A stretch of 64,000 bases of DNA from Tolypeutes matacus. Its lineage: Eukaryota > Chordata > Mammalia > Cingulata > Chlamyphoridae. Numbering within the stretch: the stretch's first letter is position 1; the number at the start of each line of letters is the position of its first letter. The DNA lies in assembly GCA_026826555.1 (NCBI GenBank), contig JAKSZT010053883.1, forward strand, positions 32,778,395-32,842,394, written 5' to 3'. A program made the translations under genes and the position numbers. The notes beneath the pieces are model-generated. The model was not told where the DNA came from. It worked only from the letters and a program-made list of their open reading frames with translations, and ran no database searches. This document shows, in pieces, positions 31,720-43,851 of this stretch.

Positions 31720-32640
31720 TTTTAAAATACTTTCTTTGTGGTTACCATGGGGTTTGTATTATACAATCTACATCTATAACCTACTCATTTGAAAAGATAC
31801 CAACTTAGCTTCAATAGTATACACATTCTTTTCTCTCATATCTCTCTATTTCCCCTCTTATTTTGTCTTTTCCCCCATATTACCTCTTTATATTCTGTGT
31901 GTCTGTTATCAGGAAAAGGTACCTTTTACTTGCTCACTTGTTTTCTGTTACAGGAATTAAAGAGTAGAGTTGTTTATTGAGGGTACAGTACTATTGGATT
32001 TTGCATTTACCCTTTTAGTTACCTTAACTGAAAATCTTCATTTCTGTACACTACTCCAAGCCACCCTCTCCTGTCTTTTCCTTTCATCCTACAAAACTCC
32101 CTTTAGAAATTCTTGTAGAGCAGATCTTTTGTTGACCCACTCTCTTAGTTTCTGTTTATATGAGTATGTTTTGAATGACAATTTTGCCAGATAAAGAATT
32201 TTTGCCTGGCAATTTTCCTCTCAGTACCTTAAATATATCATACCACTGCCTTCTTACTTCCATAGTTTCTGATGAGAAGTAGATATTTAGTCTTGAGGAT
32301 CCCTTGTATGTGACGAATCACTTTTCTCTTGCTGCTTTCAGAATTCTGCCTTAACTTTGGCATTTGACATTCTGATTAGTATGTGTCTCAGAGTAGGTCT
32401 ATTAGGATTTATTATGTTTGTAGTATGTTGCATTTATTGGACATATATATTTATGTCTTTCATAAAAGTTGGGAAATTTTGGGCCATTATTTCCTCAAAT
32501 ATTCTTTCTGCCCCTTTTCTTCTTTTTGGAAAACCATGATGTGTATGTTTGTATACTCCATGCTACCACTCAAATCCCTAAGACACTGCTCAATTTTTTT
32601 TTCTATTCTTTTCTCTATCTGTTCTTCTGACTGTATGATT
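31720..32640 (-). mobile_element. Minus-strand L1, ORF1 C-terminal half
   Basis: In reverse it carries L1 ORF1 coding, including TTTGCCAGATAAAGAATTTT and TGTGTCTCAGAGTAGGTCTA, which match the ORF1 regions of the plus-strand L1s at 23700-24660 and 63060-63320. Stops interrupt it. Confidence 0.75.
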
Positions 32641-32642
32641 TT

Positions 32643-33014
32643 AAAAAAAAGATTTATTTTATTTTATTCATTCCCCGCCCCCAGTTGTTGGTGCTCGCTG
32701 TCTACTCTCTGTGTCCATTTGTTATGTGCTCTCTGTCTGCTCGTCTTCTCTTTAGGAGGCACCAGAAACTGAACCTGGGACTTCCCATGTAGGAGAGAGG
32801 CACTCAATTGCTTGAACCATCTCCAGTCCTTGCTTCGTTGTGTCTCTCATTGTGTTTCCTCTTTGTGTCTTCTTGTTGCATCTTCTTGTTGCATCAGCTC
32901 ACCACGCCAGCTTGCTGTCTTGCTCGTCTTCTCTAGGAGGCACTGAGAACCGAACCCAGGACCTCCCATGTGGTAGGCAGGTGCCCAAATGCTTGAGCCA
33001 CATCTGCTTCCCCT
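32643..33014 (-). repeat. DAS-type SINE, dimeric long variant, minus strand
   Basis: It has AAGATTTATTTTATTTTATT, GTCTTCTCTTTAGGAGGCAC, a middle TTCTTGTTGCATCAGCTCAC, a second AGGAGGCACTGAGAACCGAA and a head at the right end. The perfect 16-bp TSD is CTGACTGTATGATTTT. Confidence 0.92.
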
Positions 33015-33399
33015 GACTGTATGATTTTGATGGTCCTATCTTCTAGTTTGCTGATTCTTACTTCTGTCTGTTCAAATCTGCTGTTGTATGCCTCTAGTGT
33101 ATTTTTAATCTCCATTATTGTGCCTTTCATCCCCATAATTTCTATTTCTTTTTAAACTTTAAAATTCTTCTTTATGCTTATATATTGTCTTCTTACTATC
33201 CTTTAGCTCTTTATCCATATTTTCTTTCATCTCCTTGAATTGACTAAGGAGATTTGTTTGAACTTCTTTGATTAATTGTTCCAAATTCTGTGTCTTCTCT
33301 ACAAGTTTTAATTTGTTCCTTTGACTGAGCCGTATCTTCCTGTTTCTTAGTATGGCTTGTAATTTTTTGCTGATGTCTAGGCATTTGATTATTTTTTTT
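33015..33399 (-). mobile_element. Minus-strand L1, ORF1 N-terminal region
   Basis: It reads the reverse of the L1 ORF1 coiled-coil region (TCTCCATTATTGTGCCTTTC, CTTTCATCTCCTTGAATTGA) between two SINEs. Confidence 0.7.
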
Positions 33400-33847
33400 T
33401 AATTTTTGGGAAAGATTTATTTATTGGTTGATTGACTGATTGATTGATTTATATCCCCCACCCCCAGTATGGCTCCCTCATCTGTCTGCTCGTTGCCTGC
33501 TCGCTGTATCTGCTCGTCTTCCCTATGAGGCACTGGGAACTGAGCCCAGTACCTCCCATGTGGGAAGTGAGTGCCCAACCACTTGAGCCACATCCCCTCC
33601 CCACTGGCTGCGGTATCTGCTGGCTGTGGTGTCTGCTGGTTATGGTGGTTGCAGTGTCGGCTAGTAGCAGTGGTTGTGGTGTCTGCTTGTTGCAGTTGCG
33701 GTGTCTGCTCATTGTGTCGGTTGTGTCTGCTCACTGCGGCAGTTGCATCTGCTTGTTGCAGCATCTTCTTTAGGAGGCACCGGGGACAGAACCCAGGAGT
33801 TCCTGTGTGGGAGGCAGGTGCCCAACTGTTTGAGCCACATCTGCTCC
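33400..33847 (-). repeat. DAS-type SINE with an expanded internal minisatellite, minus strand
   Basis: It has two reversed heads (GAGGCACTGGGAACTGAGCC and AGGAGGCACCGGGGACAGAA). Between them (33600-33765), units of the type TGTCTGCT(G/C)(G/A)TTGTGGT are repeated about nine times with variation. Related dimers carry only one or two such units. The TSD is GCATTTGATTAT against GCATTTGATGAT. Confidence 0.85.
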
Positions 33848-33871
33848 CGCATTTGATGATGATGATAATTA

Positions 33872-34319
33872 TTTTTAAAGATTTATTTATTTATTTATTT
33901 ACTTTGAGCCATTTTTACTGCCCCTCTGCCCTCCCGTTTTTTGCTATTTTTGTGTCCATTCGCTGGGCAATTCTCTGTCTGTTTCCTGCCCTCTCGTCTC
34001 ATCCTTCTCCTCCTGTCTTCACTGGGATTTGATCCTGGGAACCTCCGATGTGGGAGAAAGGTGACCTACCGCCTGCACCACCTTAGTTCTTGGTTTTTTG
34101 GCACGTCTCATCTTGGCTCTCCCTTGTGCCACTCTCCTGTTACGTCATCATCTTGCTGCGTGGCTCGGTGCGGCCCGACGGTGCACCCGTGCAGGCGCCT
34201 GGCGGCCCGTGCACCTTCTATATTTTTCTTGTTTTTTACCGGGAGGTCCTGGGGATTGAACCAAGGTCCCTCCATATGGGAGACGGACACCCAACCATTT
34301 GAGCCACATCCACCCCCCA
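33872..34319 (-). repeat. DAS-type SINE, long variant, minus strand
   Basis: It has AAAGATTTATTTATTTATTT, TTTGCTATTTTTGTGTCCAT, CTGTTACGTCATCATCTTGC, a GC-rich middle and the head GTTCGATC-like box reversed at the right. It belongs to the same class as the SINE inside the composites but stands alone here. Confidence 0.88.
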
Positions 34320-35350
<1,031 letters not shown>

Positions 35351-35363
35351 TACATATGACAAT

Positions 35364-35549
35364 TTTTTTTTTTTTTTAAAGACTTTATTTATTCATTAAT
35401 TAATCCCCCCCTTGCTGCTTGTGCTCACTGGGTCAGCTAACCGCGCCACGCGGGCGGGCTTGCCTTCACCAGGAGGCCCCGGGAACCGAACCCGGGGCCT
35501 CCCATATGGTAAACGGGAGCCCTACTGATTGAGCCACAGCCGCTTCCCC
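35364..35549 (-). repeat. DAS-type SINE, 190-bp class, minus strand
   Basis: A clean copy from AAAGACTTTATTTATTCATT to GAGCCACAGCCGCTTCCCC, with TSD ATATGACAATTTTT (left near 35355, right near 35550). Confidence 0.95.
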
Positions 35550-35550
35550 A

Positions 35551-36084
35551 TATGACAATTTTTAAAGAAATTCTTTTTATATCTATACCTATTGCGCAAA
35601 AGACATGAATTACAGCAACATTTGTTATTTTGTCATCTTTTTCTAATTTGCTTTGATTGTTAAGATCTTCAGAGTTAAAGGCCTAAAAGAGCAAACTAAC
35701 CAACCTAAAAATAAAATTTATGTTTACTTCTTGGCAGAAAAAAAAAAAAAAGGTAATAGTGGTGTTGAGATCATGTTTAGAAAGAGTCATCTTTTAGAGA
35801 TATATATACTGAAGTATTTATTATGGAAGTGATATATGTAAAGTGATATGGGTGAAGTGGGTGGAATATAAATGAAACAAGGTTATCTATGAGTAGATAG
35901 TGGTTGAAACTGGGTGATGGGTACATAGGGTTTCATTATACCATTCAATTTTTGCACATATTTGAAATTTTCCATTTCAAATGCAAAGTGAAGCAAAAAA
36001 TATTTGTTATATGCTGCATATACTGAAAAAGGATTAATATCCAGGATATATGAAGTATTTTTAAGAATATGGAGCCATATTGGC
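35551..36084 (+). mobile_element. Intron with an old L1-type 3' fragment
   Basis: GAAACTGGGTGATGGGTACA and ATACCATTCAATTTTTGCAC (35905-35960) are typical of old L1 3' ends on the plus strand. Flanking sequence is AT-rich and unassigned. Confidence 0.5.
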
Positions 36085-36245
36085 AGGGTTTAGTCCCAGC
36101 TCTACCACTTACTAGCGTTTTTACCTTGGGGCAAGTTCTTTAACTTCTCTGTGTCACAATTTCCTCATTTGTAAATGCAGGATAAGAATAGTATATACTT
36201 TGTTTTGTTGTTAGAAATATGTGAGTTAATACAAGTAAATCACAA
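36085..36245 (+). repeat. MIR element
   Basis: It has TTAGTCCCAGCTCTACCACT, TTGGGGCAAGTTCTTTAACT and TTTCCTCATTTGTAAATGCA. Confidence 0.8.
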
Positions 36246-36264
36246 TAAATGTTAGTAATTAATA

Positions 36265-36665
36265 TTATTATTTAAAGAAACCCTATGAATAAACAAGAAA
36301 AAGATAAACAACTTAATGGAAAAATAGGGGATAGCCCAGGAATAAGCAATTCACACACAAAAAAGGAAACCTAAATGCCCAGTACACATGAGAAGATTCT
36401 CGGTAGTAATCAAGGAAATAAAAATCAAACGACAATAAGTTACCATTTACACCCATCAGATTGGCAGAAGAAAAAAAAAGACTGAAAATACCAAATGTAG
36501 ATGAGGATGTAGAGTGATAGGAAACCCTCTTCATACCCTGTTGGTGGAAGTATAAATAGATATTATTATCTGGAGAATAGTTTAGAAATGGTAGAGTTGA
36601 AAAGTGCCCATATTCTATGATATAGGATTTCCATTTTAGTTATATTCCCTAGAGAGACCTCCAAG
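36265..36665 (+). mobile_element. Old L1 3' fragment, plus strand
   Basis: GGAAATAAAAATCAAACGAC, ACCATTTACACCCATCAGA and CATACCCTGTTGGTGGAAGT match the L1 3' region in forward orientation. Confidence 0.65.
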
Positions 36666-37082
36666 TCTGTGAATTGAATACTGAAACAAACATCCCCTGA
36701 CCTTTATCCAACTCTGATGTTAGTAATAAACACCTCTTTTCTCTCTATTCCCCCACAAACACAGCTGCATTTGTAATTGCATTTGTAATGAACTACCACA
36801 TTGCACTCCCATGTGTTTCTAAAATGGAAGTTTTCAAAGTCTGATCCTTCTCTATAATGGGATGAGGACAGGTAGAAATTTCAGGACATGAGAATCAAGT
36901 ATCAATTTGCTCAGAATATCTAGCCTCATTCCTTGAGATTTATATAGATTTACAAAGTATAAACTCCTCAGCCTGGTATTCTGACCTCTCCATAATCTTT
37001 CTAAAATGCTCTCTCCTATCAGTTCCCAATTTGAACCTTACTGTATTACCAAGTCAACCCCTTAACCATCTAATACTCTTCT

Positions 37083-37116
37083 ACGCTTGATCTTAGCCAA
37101 AAGGCCGAGAAGCGAT
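37083..37116 (-). pseudogene. U2 snRNA 5'-end fragment (tailless retropseudogene)
   Basis: The reverse complement of 37086-37116 is the first 31 nt of U2 snRNA, from ATCGCTTCTCGG to GATCAAG. The match can be extended to about nt 36 with one mismatch. It is flanked by the perfect direct repeat ATCTAATACTCTTCT (37068-37082 and 37115-37129), which overlaps the U2 5' AT. There is no poly(A). It is far too short to be functional. The structure fits a 3'-truncated snRNA retroposition. Confidence 0.95.
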
Positions 37117-37129
37117 CTAATACTCTTCT

Positions 37130-37544
37130 TATTTCAACTTATCTCAACTTCCAATCTCTGTTTACATTCACTTTCTACTGGGAATGTTTTTCTCCTTTAT
37201 TTTGTAACATCCTTCAAGAATGCCAGTCGTTCCTCTTTAAGATCTATTTTTGATCACTCCAGCCTACACTGGTTTTCCATTCTGCTGGGATCCTATAGTG
37301 GATTTTGCTATCATTATTGTTCTTTTGGGCATTAAATTATGTGTAACTCTTTCACTGCATATCCTAAATATAAGGTGAGGTTTTTTCCCCCTCCAGAAAT
37401 TAGCCTTTAGAAAAGAGAGAGTCTCTGTATTTGACTTGTTATAAGATCTTTTTTGTTACTGAACTCTTGGTGAGGTGGTGGTAAGTTCATGAAAAAGGAT
37501 GAATAAATCTGTTGTCATTATCTGCTTGAAAGCTCTTTGGTGAC
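37130..37544 (+). other. MACF1: MACF1 intron, unique
   Basis: No exon or repeat recognised. The 82-codon frame at 37087-37335 has no domain and overlaps the U2 relic. Confidence 0.5.
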
Positions 37545-37995
37545 TGTTTTAGTTTGCTAGGTTGCTGAAAGCAGATACCATGAAATGAATTGGCTTCACA
37601 ATGAAAATTTATTAGCTTACAATTTTGAGACTGAGAAAAATGTCCAAATCAAAGGTATCATCAAGACAATGCTTTCTTCCCAAAGACCAGCTGCCTGTGA
37701 TCCTTGACTCCTCTGCTACGTGGCAAGGCATGTGGTGGCTTCTGCTGGTCTCTCCTGAATCTTTTGGGTTTTGTTGCTTTCAACTTCTTGCTTCCATATC
37801 CTTTTTCTCTCCCTGTATTCATCCTGTTTGTAAAGGACTCCAGTAAGAGGATTAAGACACATCTTGAATGAGGTGGTCATACTTTAACTGAAGTAGCCTC
37901 ATCAAAAGATCCTACTTAGAATGTGTCCACACCCACAGGAATGGATTAACTTTAAGAACATGCTTTTCTGAGGTACATACCGTTTCAGACCACCA
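37545..37995 (-). mobile_element. MaLR-like solo LTR, minus strand
   Basis: It begins TGTTTTAGTTTGCTAG, the reverse of the GCAAACTAAAACA terminus, and runs through CACACCCACAGGAATGGATT and TACCGTTTCAGACCA. It has no SINE or patch insertion, so it serves as the undisturbed comparison for the LTR at 33-1127. No convincing 5-bp TSD was found. Confidence 0.85.
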
Positions 37996-40340
37996 GAGTG
38001 GCAAATGCTGGTTCAATCAATATGAGTTTTTACTGTTTTTGAGATCAAATGACATAATTTGTTAAACAAAAAAAAGCCCAAAAATTCAAGTAAGTTTTAG
38101 TTATTGCTCTTGGGAATACAGCCTCCTAATTTGAAGTGTTTAATGTAATTGTGTACATTATGATTAATATTAAAACTTTTTAAAAATCACATCACTTTTT
38201 AAAAAATACACAAAGAACAAGTGGTCACAGTTTGGAGATCACAAATATGCATCAATAGGAAGAATGAGAAAAAACCTACAACTAACCCAATGTTATGCAA
38301 ATGGGTTCTTGTGGTTTAGGATGAAATTTCCAGTGACAGTGTGGACTCAGGAAAGTGCTGTGTCTCAAAAATCTTAAAAAGAAATATAGATGATGTTTTC
38401 TAGAAAATTTACTCAACAAGTAGCTTTCTTGATGGCAGACATTGATATGAAGATTAATGGGAAGAGTTTGAATGAATGGTTTTATGAAATGTAAAGGTAG
38501 AAAAAGCACAAAAATTAATGCATTAAAAATAATACTTAATTTTAAATGTGTGGACATGTGTAAATATAGTTCTAAAAGTTTATATATTGAAGAGGGCCAT
38601 ACAGCTTCATTTCCTCTACCCTTTTCTTATTTAAATCTATTTTTTGTTGTTTGGGAAATTTTGGTGCTGCCTTATATTTGTTTTTTTTTGTTTTTTTTTT
38701 TTAAGTTTTGATGATATTTACCATATCTTGTGTCCATTACAGTAAGGTAATGTAAAACCTTTCCCATGACCACTAAATACCCCATTAGATCTTAACTGTT
38801 CCTTCCTCCCCAGCCCCCCCTGGGGCATATGACACTACCTTGTCTTGACTCATGGAATGTCAGGATTCATAGTTACATGCCCTGGGTATTTGAACCTACC
38901 CTTCCTAATCTACCCACCTGCCTTATATTTGTTATAGCCTTATTTTAGCCAGATATGGCAAGTCTGAACTAATTATTTGTAGGGCAAGCATGTCTTAATT
39001 CTACATTTCCTCCTTTTTATCTGACTAACTTTTACTTATATTTAAAAATTCAGCATTGATGTTGCTGTCCCAGAGAAGTTCCCTAGCATTGCCAATTTGG
39101 GGTTACATGCTTACCTCTGTCACAATACTGATCCTTTTGTATAATCACTTGTTTTTGTGACTAAAGTGCTTGAGCTTTAGGCCTGAGCCTATGTGTTTAT
39201 CTGGAGATATCAAGAACTTAAACACAGTTCCTCAAATATAGTGGTTGTTCAAAAAATGTTAACTGAATGAATAAATGGTATTTGCCCTTTTTTTGGTGAC
39301 ATGATGCTTGGAATAATGTTAAGCACATATGAGATAATGTTCAGCAAATACTTATTGAATTAATAACTTATTAGGAAAAAAAATATGGTTTTGAAACTTA
39401 ATCCCTTTGTCTTGAAAAGTGTGGGTTGAAAGAGAATTCAGGTAGACATGCATAGTCTGGAATGGTGTTAAGGCTGTCCTCTCTCTTTCCAAATGGCTTC
39501 CTTGCTTCAAGTCCAGGTAAGAGAGAGCTCCCTGAAACTAAAGCTGGATTTCGGCATTTGGAAGATTAAGGTAAAAGCTTCTGCATAAACCAAAGGGCAG
39601 TATTGTGCACATTGCATGTGATTATTACATAAAGAGTTGGGTAAAAGCCAAATGTAATTACTGAGATGGTTGTAATGATAATCCCATTTTTCTCACCCAG
39701 TTCACAGTCTAGGAAGGGCCCTGATCCAAACAGGGTATTTTTCCTTTCTCTGAGAGATCCAAACAATTCCCTGTCTCATTGCAGCTGTGTTGAAAATCTG
39801 AAGTAAAGCTGTTCATTTAATCATTTTCAGTGCAGTGTGCAGAGATACTGTGATTGGCAGTTAGGAGATGCCATCAGAGAGATTAACTGTGGTTGTATTG
39901 GATATACAATGTCAATTAACTAACTGGAATTCCTTTTTTAGATAATGAACCCAAATACTTCGATATCATTCTGCTTGCTCAGGTTCCACCCTTTCTCATT
40001 TACACAAATCCAGTTCCTGTTCCCAACAATGTTTTGCCTTAACATTTATGTGAAGCAGCTACAGTGAAAGTGCTAGGCAGGATATGTCAATGATAGGTGG
40101 CATTTAACCATTGAAATAGGCAGATAAAAATGTTACGGAGGACTGGAGTAGAATTGGTATAGAGAGAGGTTCTTTACACTGGGCTTACAGGATGATGGCT
40201 AGGCACCATGATCAACTTTTCATGTCAATAACTCAGTCTCTTTCCTTGTACTTGGAGTTGATTGAATTTTACAAAGCTGATTCACAGTGATCAACTTGCA
40301 ACAGATTGACGTGAATGAATTAATTTACAATATGAAATAT
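37996..40340 (+). other. MACF1: MACF1 intron, mostly unique
   Basis: A long AT-rich stretch without confident repeats apart from homopolymers (T-rich at 38680-38705, C run near 38812). The 79-91 codon frames here are composition artefacts. Its repeat-poor character contrasts with 11-35 kb and may mark older, conserved intronic DNA. Confidence 0.5.
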
Positions 40341-40502
40341 AGGGAGTGGAGGTGGCTTAAGTGATTGGGCACCTCCCTCCCACATGGGAGGTCCTGGGTT
40401 CAGTTCTGGTACCTCCCAAAAAGAAGACCAGCACACAACGAACAGACACAGTGAGGGCAAACAATGAGGGAGGAGAAATAAATAAAAATAAATCTTAAAA
40501 AA
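40341..40502 (+). repeat. DAS-type SINE, intermediate variant
   Basis: It has the head GGGAGTGGAGGTGGCTTAAG, CCCACATGGGAGGTCCTGGG, AGAAGACCAGCACACAACGA, AGGGAGGAGAAATAAATAAA and an A/T tail that has become (AT)n. Confidence 0.85.
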
Positions 40503-41917
40503 ATATATATATATGAATTATAACTGCCAAATGATAGAGTATTTGCATCAACTGCTCTATATGGGAAGCAAGTAATAATCTGAAGATTATGAGGTGAACA
40601 TGGAGCCAGAGCACTGAAGTAGTAGCGTATAGATTTGCAGAATTGATCTTATTAACTGACATCATCAAAGTTTGAAAGCCTCATTTCTGCTATAAAAATG
40701 TGTCTGTCAAAGGGACTAAAATCCTGAAATTTGCTGGTGGGAACATCATTTCACCTGCACAGTCTTGAAGACAATATTTATTGGTTTCTCTTTTCTAGAC
40801 TGTATGCAGGCTACTCATACTCTTTCTTCAGACATCTTAGTAATAGTTACTAGCTTGCAGCTTTCTTTTATACTTGATAAAAGAATTCCTGACCCTTGTT
40901 TTTGCTAATTTTAAAAATGCCTTCTATTGAGTTTCTAATTTAGTATTCAGATTTGGAGGTATCTTCTTGTTGATTGCCCCCTTGTACTGACCACCAGGGA
41001 CACTACTACCTTCACAGTACTGCTCCTAATAGTCTACTAAGAGACAGGTTTCTGTTGATATGCCGGAGCCTTTCCTGAACCAAACACCAAAAATTCTGCT
41101 GAGTATGCTGTTTTATTATTATAGAAAAGAAATACATGTTCCCATTTATTGAAGCACTGTTAGGAACTGTGCTAGGCACTTTGCCTTACTTAATCCTTAA
41201 TTAGGGTAACATGAGAAAGTTACCCTATTTTAAATATAGGGAAATGGAGTGTAAGGAACTTAAGTAATTTGCCTGAAATTAATTTCCTAGCAATTGCTTT
41301 ATTGTAAACCCATATCTATCTGACACTAAGGATTATGTTTATTATTTTTAATAAAGATAATTTCATATTTTTCATTATAAAAGTAATGTGCCCTCATTAT
41401 TTAAAGTCTGAAAAAAAGAAGAGCAAAAAGAAAAAAAAATTATCCACAGTCCCATTCCAGGAAAGACAAACATTGTTAACAGTCCAAATTTGTTTGACTT
41501 TATATTACTGTTTGGAATTTCTTAAGTCTGCTGTCAAAAAAGCAATCTGTCTCTAGGTTCTAGGTGGGTTTTGACCCAAAATATTTTTTTTCTTTTTTTT
41601 TTTTAAATAAGGTGAGTGATTTTTCATTAGCACATGTTTTAAGTGTCCACCATATGACCAGTGCAACACCAGGAGCAATGGACAATATACAGAAGGACCA
41701 TGGTCACTAAGTCTCCACGTTGGAGGATATTTCTTCCACAGCATTCTAGCTTCTACTTGTATATGTCCAGTGGTTCAGTGTTCTTCCTTGTGAGAGGCTG
41801 TTGTTAATTTTTAGATAGTTCTGATTGTTACAATGTAGTGCCAGCTCCTTAGGAAACCTAAAGTCTTGGGGAGATAAGGTTAAATAAATGAAATAGTAAC
41901 CAATAATGCAAGATAAC
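40503..41917 (+). other. MACF1: MACF1 intron with MIR-like remnants
   Basis: Mostly unique. A MIR-like stretch lies near 41140-41300 (AAGTAATTTGCCTGAAATTA), and an older unassigned repeat near 41350-41530 also occurs around 43310-43450. No exon is seen. Confidence 0.45.
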
Positions 41918-42744
41918 TGTCTTAGTTTGCCACAGGGCTGCCAATGCAAAGTACCAAAAATGGGTTGGCTTTTATAATGGGAATTTTATTTAGGATGAAA
42001 GCTTACAGGTCCGAGGCTGTAAAATGTCCAAATCAAAGCACCATCACCAAAGATGCTTTCTCATCCAAGTCAGCTACTGGTGATCCTGGGGTCCTGCCAC
42101 ATAGTGAAGCAAGATGGCCGCCAGTCTCTGCCGATGTCCCTGCCTTCCCCTCTGGAATCTACTGTCTTTTGGAGCTCAGTTTTGGGCAACCAGGCATAGG
42201 GCTTGTCTCTTTCCAGGCCTCTTCTCTCAGTCCCGACTGTTCTGCTTTCTTCCTAAGTTCAGCTCTGGGCTGTCAAGTATATGGCTCATCTCTTCAGTTC
42301 CATGGGCCCAGCCTCTTGGGGGCTTTGTACTTCGGCCTTGGTTGCTAGCGATCCTCAAGTCTTCTCTTACATGGTAGGATCAAAAATGGCAGAACTCCCT
42401 TCTCCTCTGTGTGTCTCTCTGTGTCTCCATTTATATCAGACCCTGCAAAAGGACAAAGACCAAGCTGGCTCACGCCTTACTGATGTAGTCCAATCAAAAG
42501 CCCTAAGTGTGAGTAGGTGAGCTCAGTGGTTAAGTGCTTACTTTGCATGCACGAGGTCCCTAGGTTGATTGAACCCCCATACCTCCTTTAAAAAAAAAAA
42601 AAGCCCCAAAGTGATCTTCTCAAGTAATCTAATCAACTTAACTAATCAACCCTTAACTGAATTTAAAGGACCCCACACCCACAGGAATGGATTAGTTTAA
42701 GAACATAGTCTTTTTCTGGGATTCACAAAATTCAAACTGTCACA
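41918..42744 (-). mobile_element. MaLR-like solo LTR, minus strand, perfect 5-bp TSD
   Basis: It begins TGTCTTAGTTTGCC and ends AAACTGTCACA, flanked by ATAAC at 41913-41917 and 42745-42749. The central part is long and includes two GCTCAG(T/C)TTTGGG-like repeats. A SINE is inserted at 42518-42602. Confidence 0.88.
42518..42602 (+). repeat. Short tRNA-head DAS-type SINE
   Basis: GTGAGCTCAGTGGTTAAGTG, TTGCATGCACGAGGTCCC and TTGATTGAACCCCCATACCT are followed by poly(A). Flanks AAAAGCCCTAAGTG and AAAGCCCCAAAGTG suggest an imperfect TSD. Confidence 0.75.
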
Positions 42745-42749
42745 ATAAC

Positions 42750-42954
42750 ATTTTTTTTAAACTTTATTTTGTACATTTAATAACTGAAAATATAAACAAT
42801 TAAAAACTAAAAAAAAACCACAGTTCAATAAAAACACACATTTCTCAACTAAATGTGCTGATACCTATAAAAATTTATTTTTGAATCATACAATATGTTA
42901 CACAATACATTGGGTTCATAGCAATGCAATCATACAGTATTTGTCCTTTTGTGT
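42750..42954 (-). mobile_element. Severely 5'-truncated L1, minus strand
   Basis: It has the same 3' terminus as the L1 at 2513-3172 (ACTTTATTTTGTACATTTAA) and is about 200 bp long. The TSD ACAATAACATTT (near 42742 and 42956) overlaps the TSD of the adjacent LTR, so the two insertions hit practically the same site in succession. Confidence 0.85.
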
Positions 42955-43635
42955 TACAATAACATTTAACTAAATGATGATAAAACTCAGTGCTGTGAGA
43001 GTTAGACAAGTAAGAAATGAAAAAAGACCACTGTCCATACAAGGAAGAGGGAAGGGAACTCTTGTTAGGCATAACCCTCTGCTTGGGTTAGATACTTTAA
43101 AGTGTAATCTCATTGAATTATTACAGCAAGCCTGAAAAAGGTAGTAGGTATTATTCCCACTTTACAGACTGAGGTACAGACTTGCAATTGGTGGAGTTGG
43201 GATTTGAACCCAGGTCTGTGTGGAATCAAAGGGATGTACTTTTTCCTCTCCCACACTGCCATCTCTCTAAAGTAGGTCTTGTGCTAGATTTTGAGGATTT
43301 CTTAAAATAGTTTTTTTTTCTTATAAAAAGGCACATGGTATATGAAACTTGGAAAATACAAAAATCATCTGTAATATGCTAAAACTCAGAGGTAAATATG
43401 GTTACTAATTGGGTATATTTCTCTCCATTGTTTACATTCACATACATATATGCACATATATGTAATGCATATATACATTATATATTACATATATAAAAAT
43501 ATATATTTTGTTATATATATATATTTTATATATAAAATTGGGTTGACTTTATATATACTATTTTGTTTGTGTTATTTTTCTTTTCATAAAATATGGTGAC
43601 TAGTTTCCTATGTCATTAAAATTTTCTAAAGCAAG
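42955..43635 (+). other. MACF1: MACF1 intron: MIR remnant and AT-rich tract
   Basis: A MIR-like segment is at 43110-43230 (ATTATTCCCACTTTACAGAC, GGGATTTGAACCCAGGTCTG). A self-complementary TATA-rich tract lies at 43440-43545. No exon. Confidence 0.6.
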
Positions 43636-43851
43636 TTTTTTTTTTGAGGTACCGGGGTCGGGGATTGAACCCGGGACCTTGCATGTGAGAAGCCAGTACT
43701 CAACCACTGAGCCACATCGGCTCCCCTGATTTGGTTTTTTTCATTTGTTTGCTTGTTGTTTGTTTTTGTTTTTAGGAGGCACCAGGGACTGAACCTGGGA
43801 CCTCCCATATGGGAAGCAGGCATTCAACCCCTTGAGCCACATCCACTCCCT
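43636..43851 (-). repeat. Dimeric DAS-type SINE, minus strand
   Basis: The reverse of the dimer at 11525-11771: a T run, TACCGGGGTCGGGGATTGAA, a TTTGTTTGCTTGTTG linker, AGGAGGCACCAGGGACTGAA and TTGAGCCACATCCACTCCC. Short flanking CTAAAGC repeats are consistent with a TSD. Confidence 0.88.

Noticed and set aside
33600..33765. CRISPR-like repeat array
   Set aside because: The units are degenerate, contiguous and without unique spacers, and lie inside a SINE in a vertebrate genome; this is a minisatellite.
37083..37116. Functional U2 snRNA gene
   Set aside because: Only about 34 of roughly 188 nt are present, flanked by direct repeats; it is a relic.
37545..37995. A 5-bp TSD for this LTR
   Set aside because: GTGAC on the left has no clear match on the right for any plausible CA end, so no TSD is claimed.
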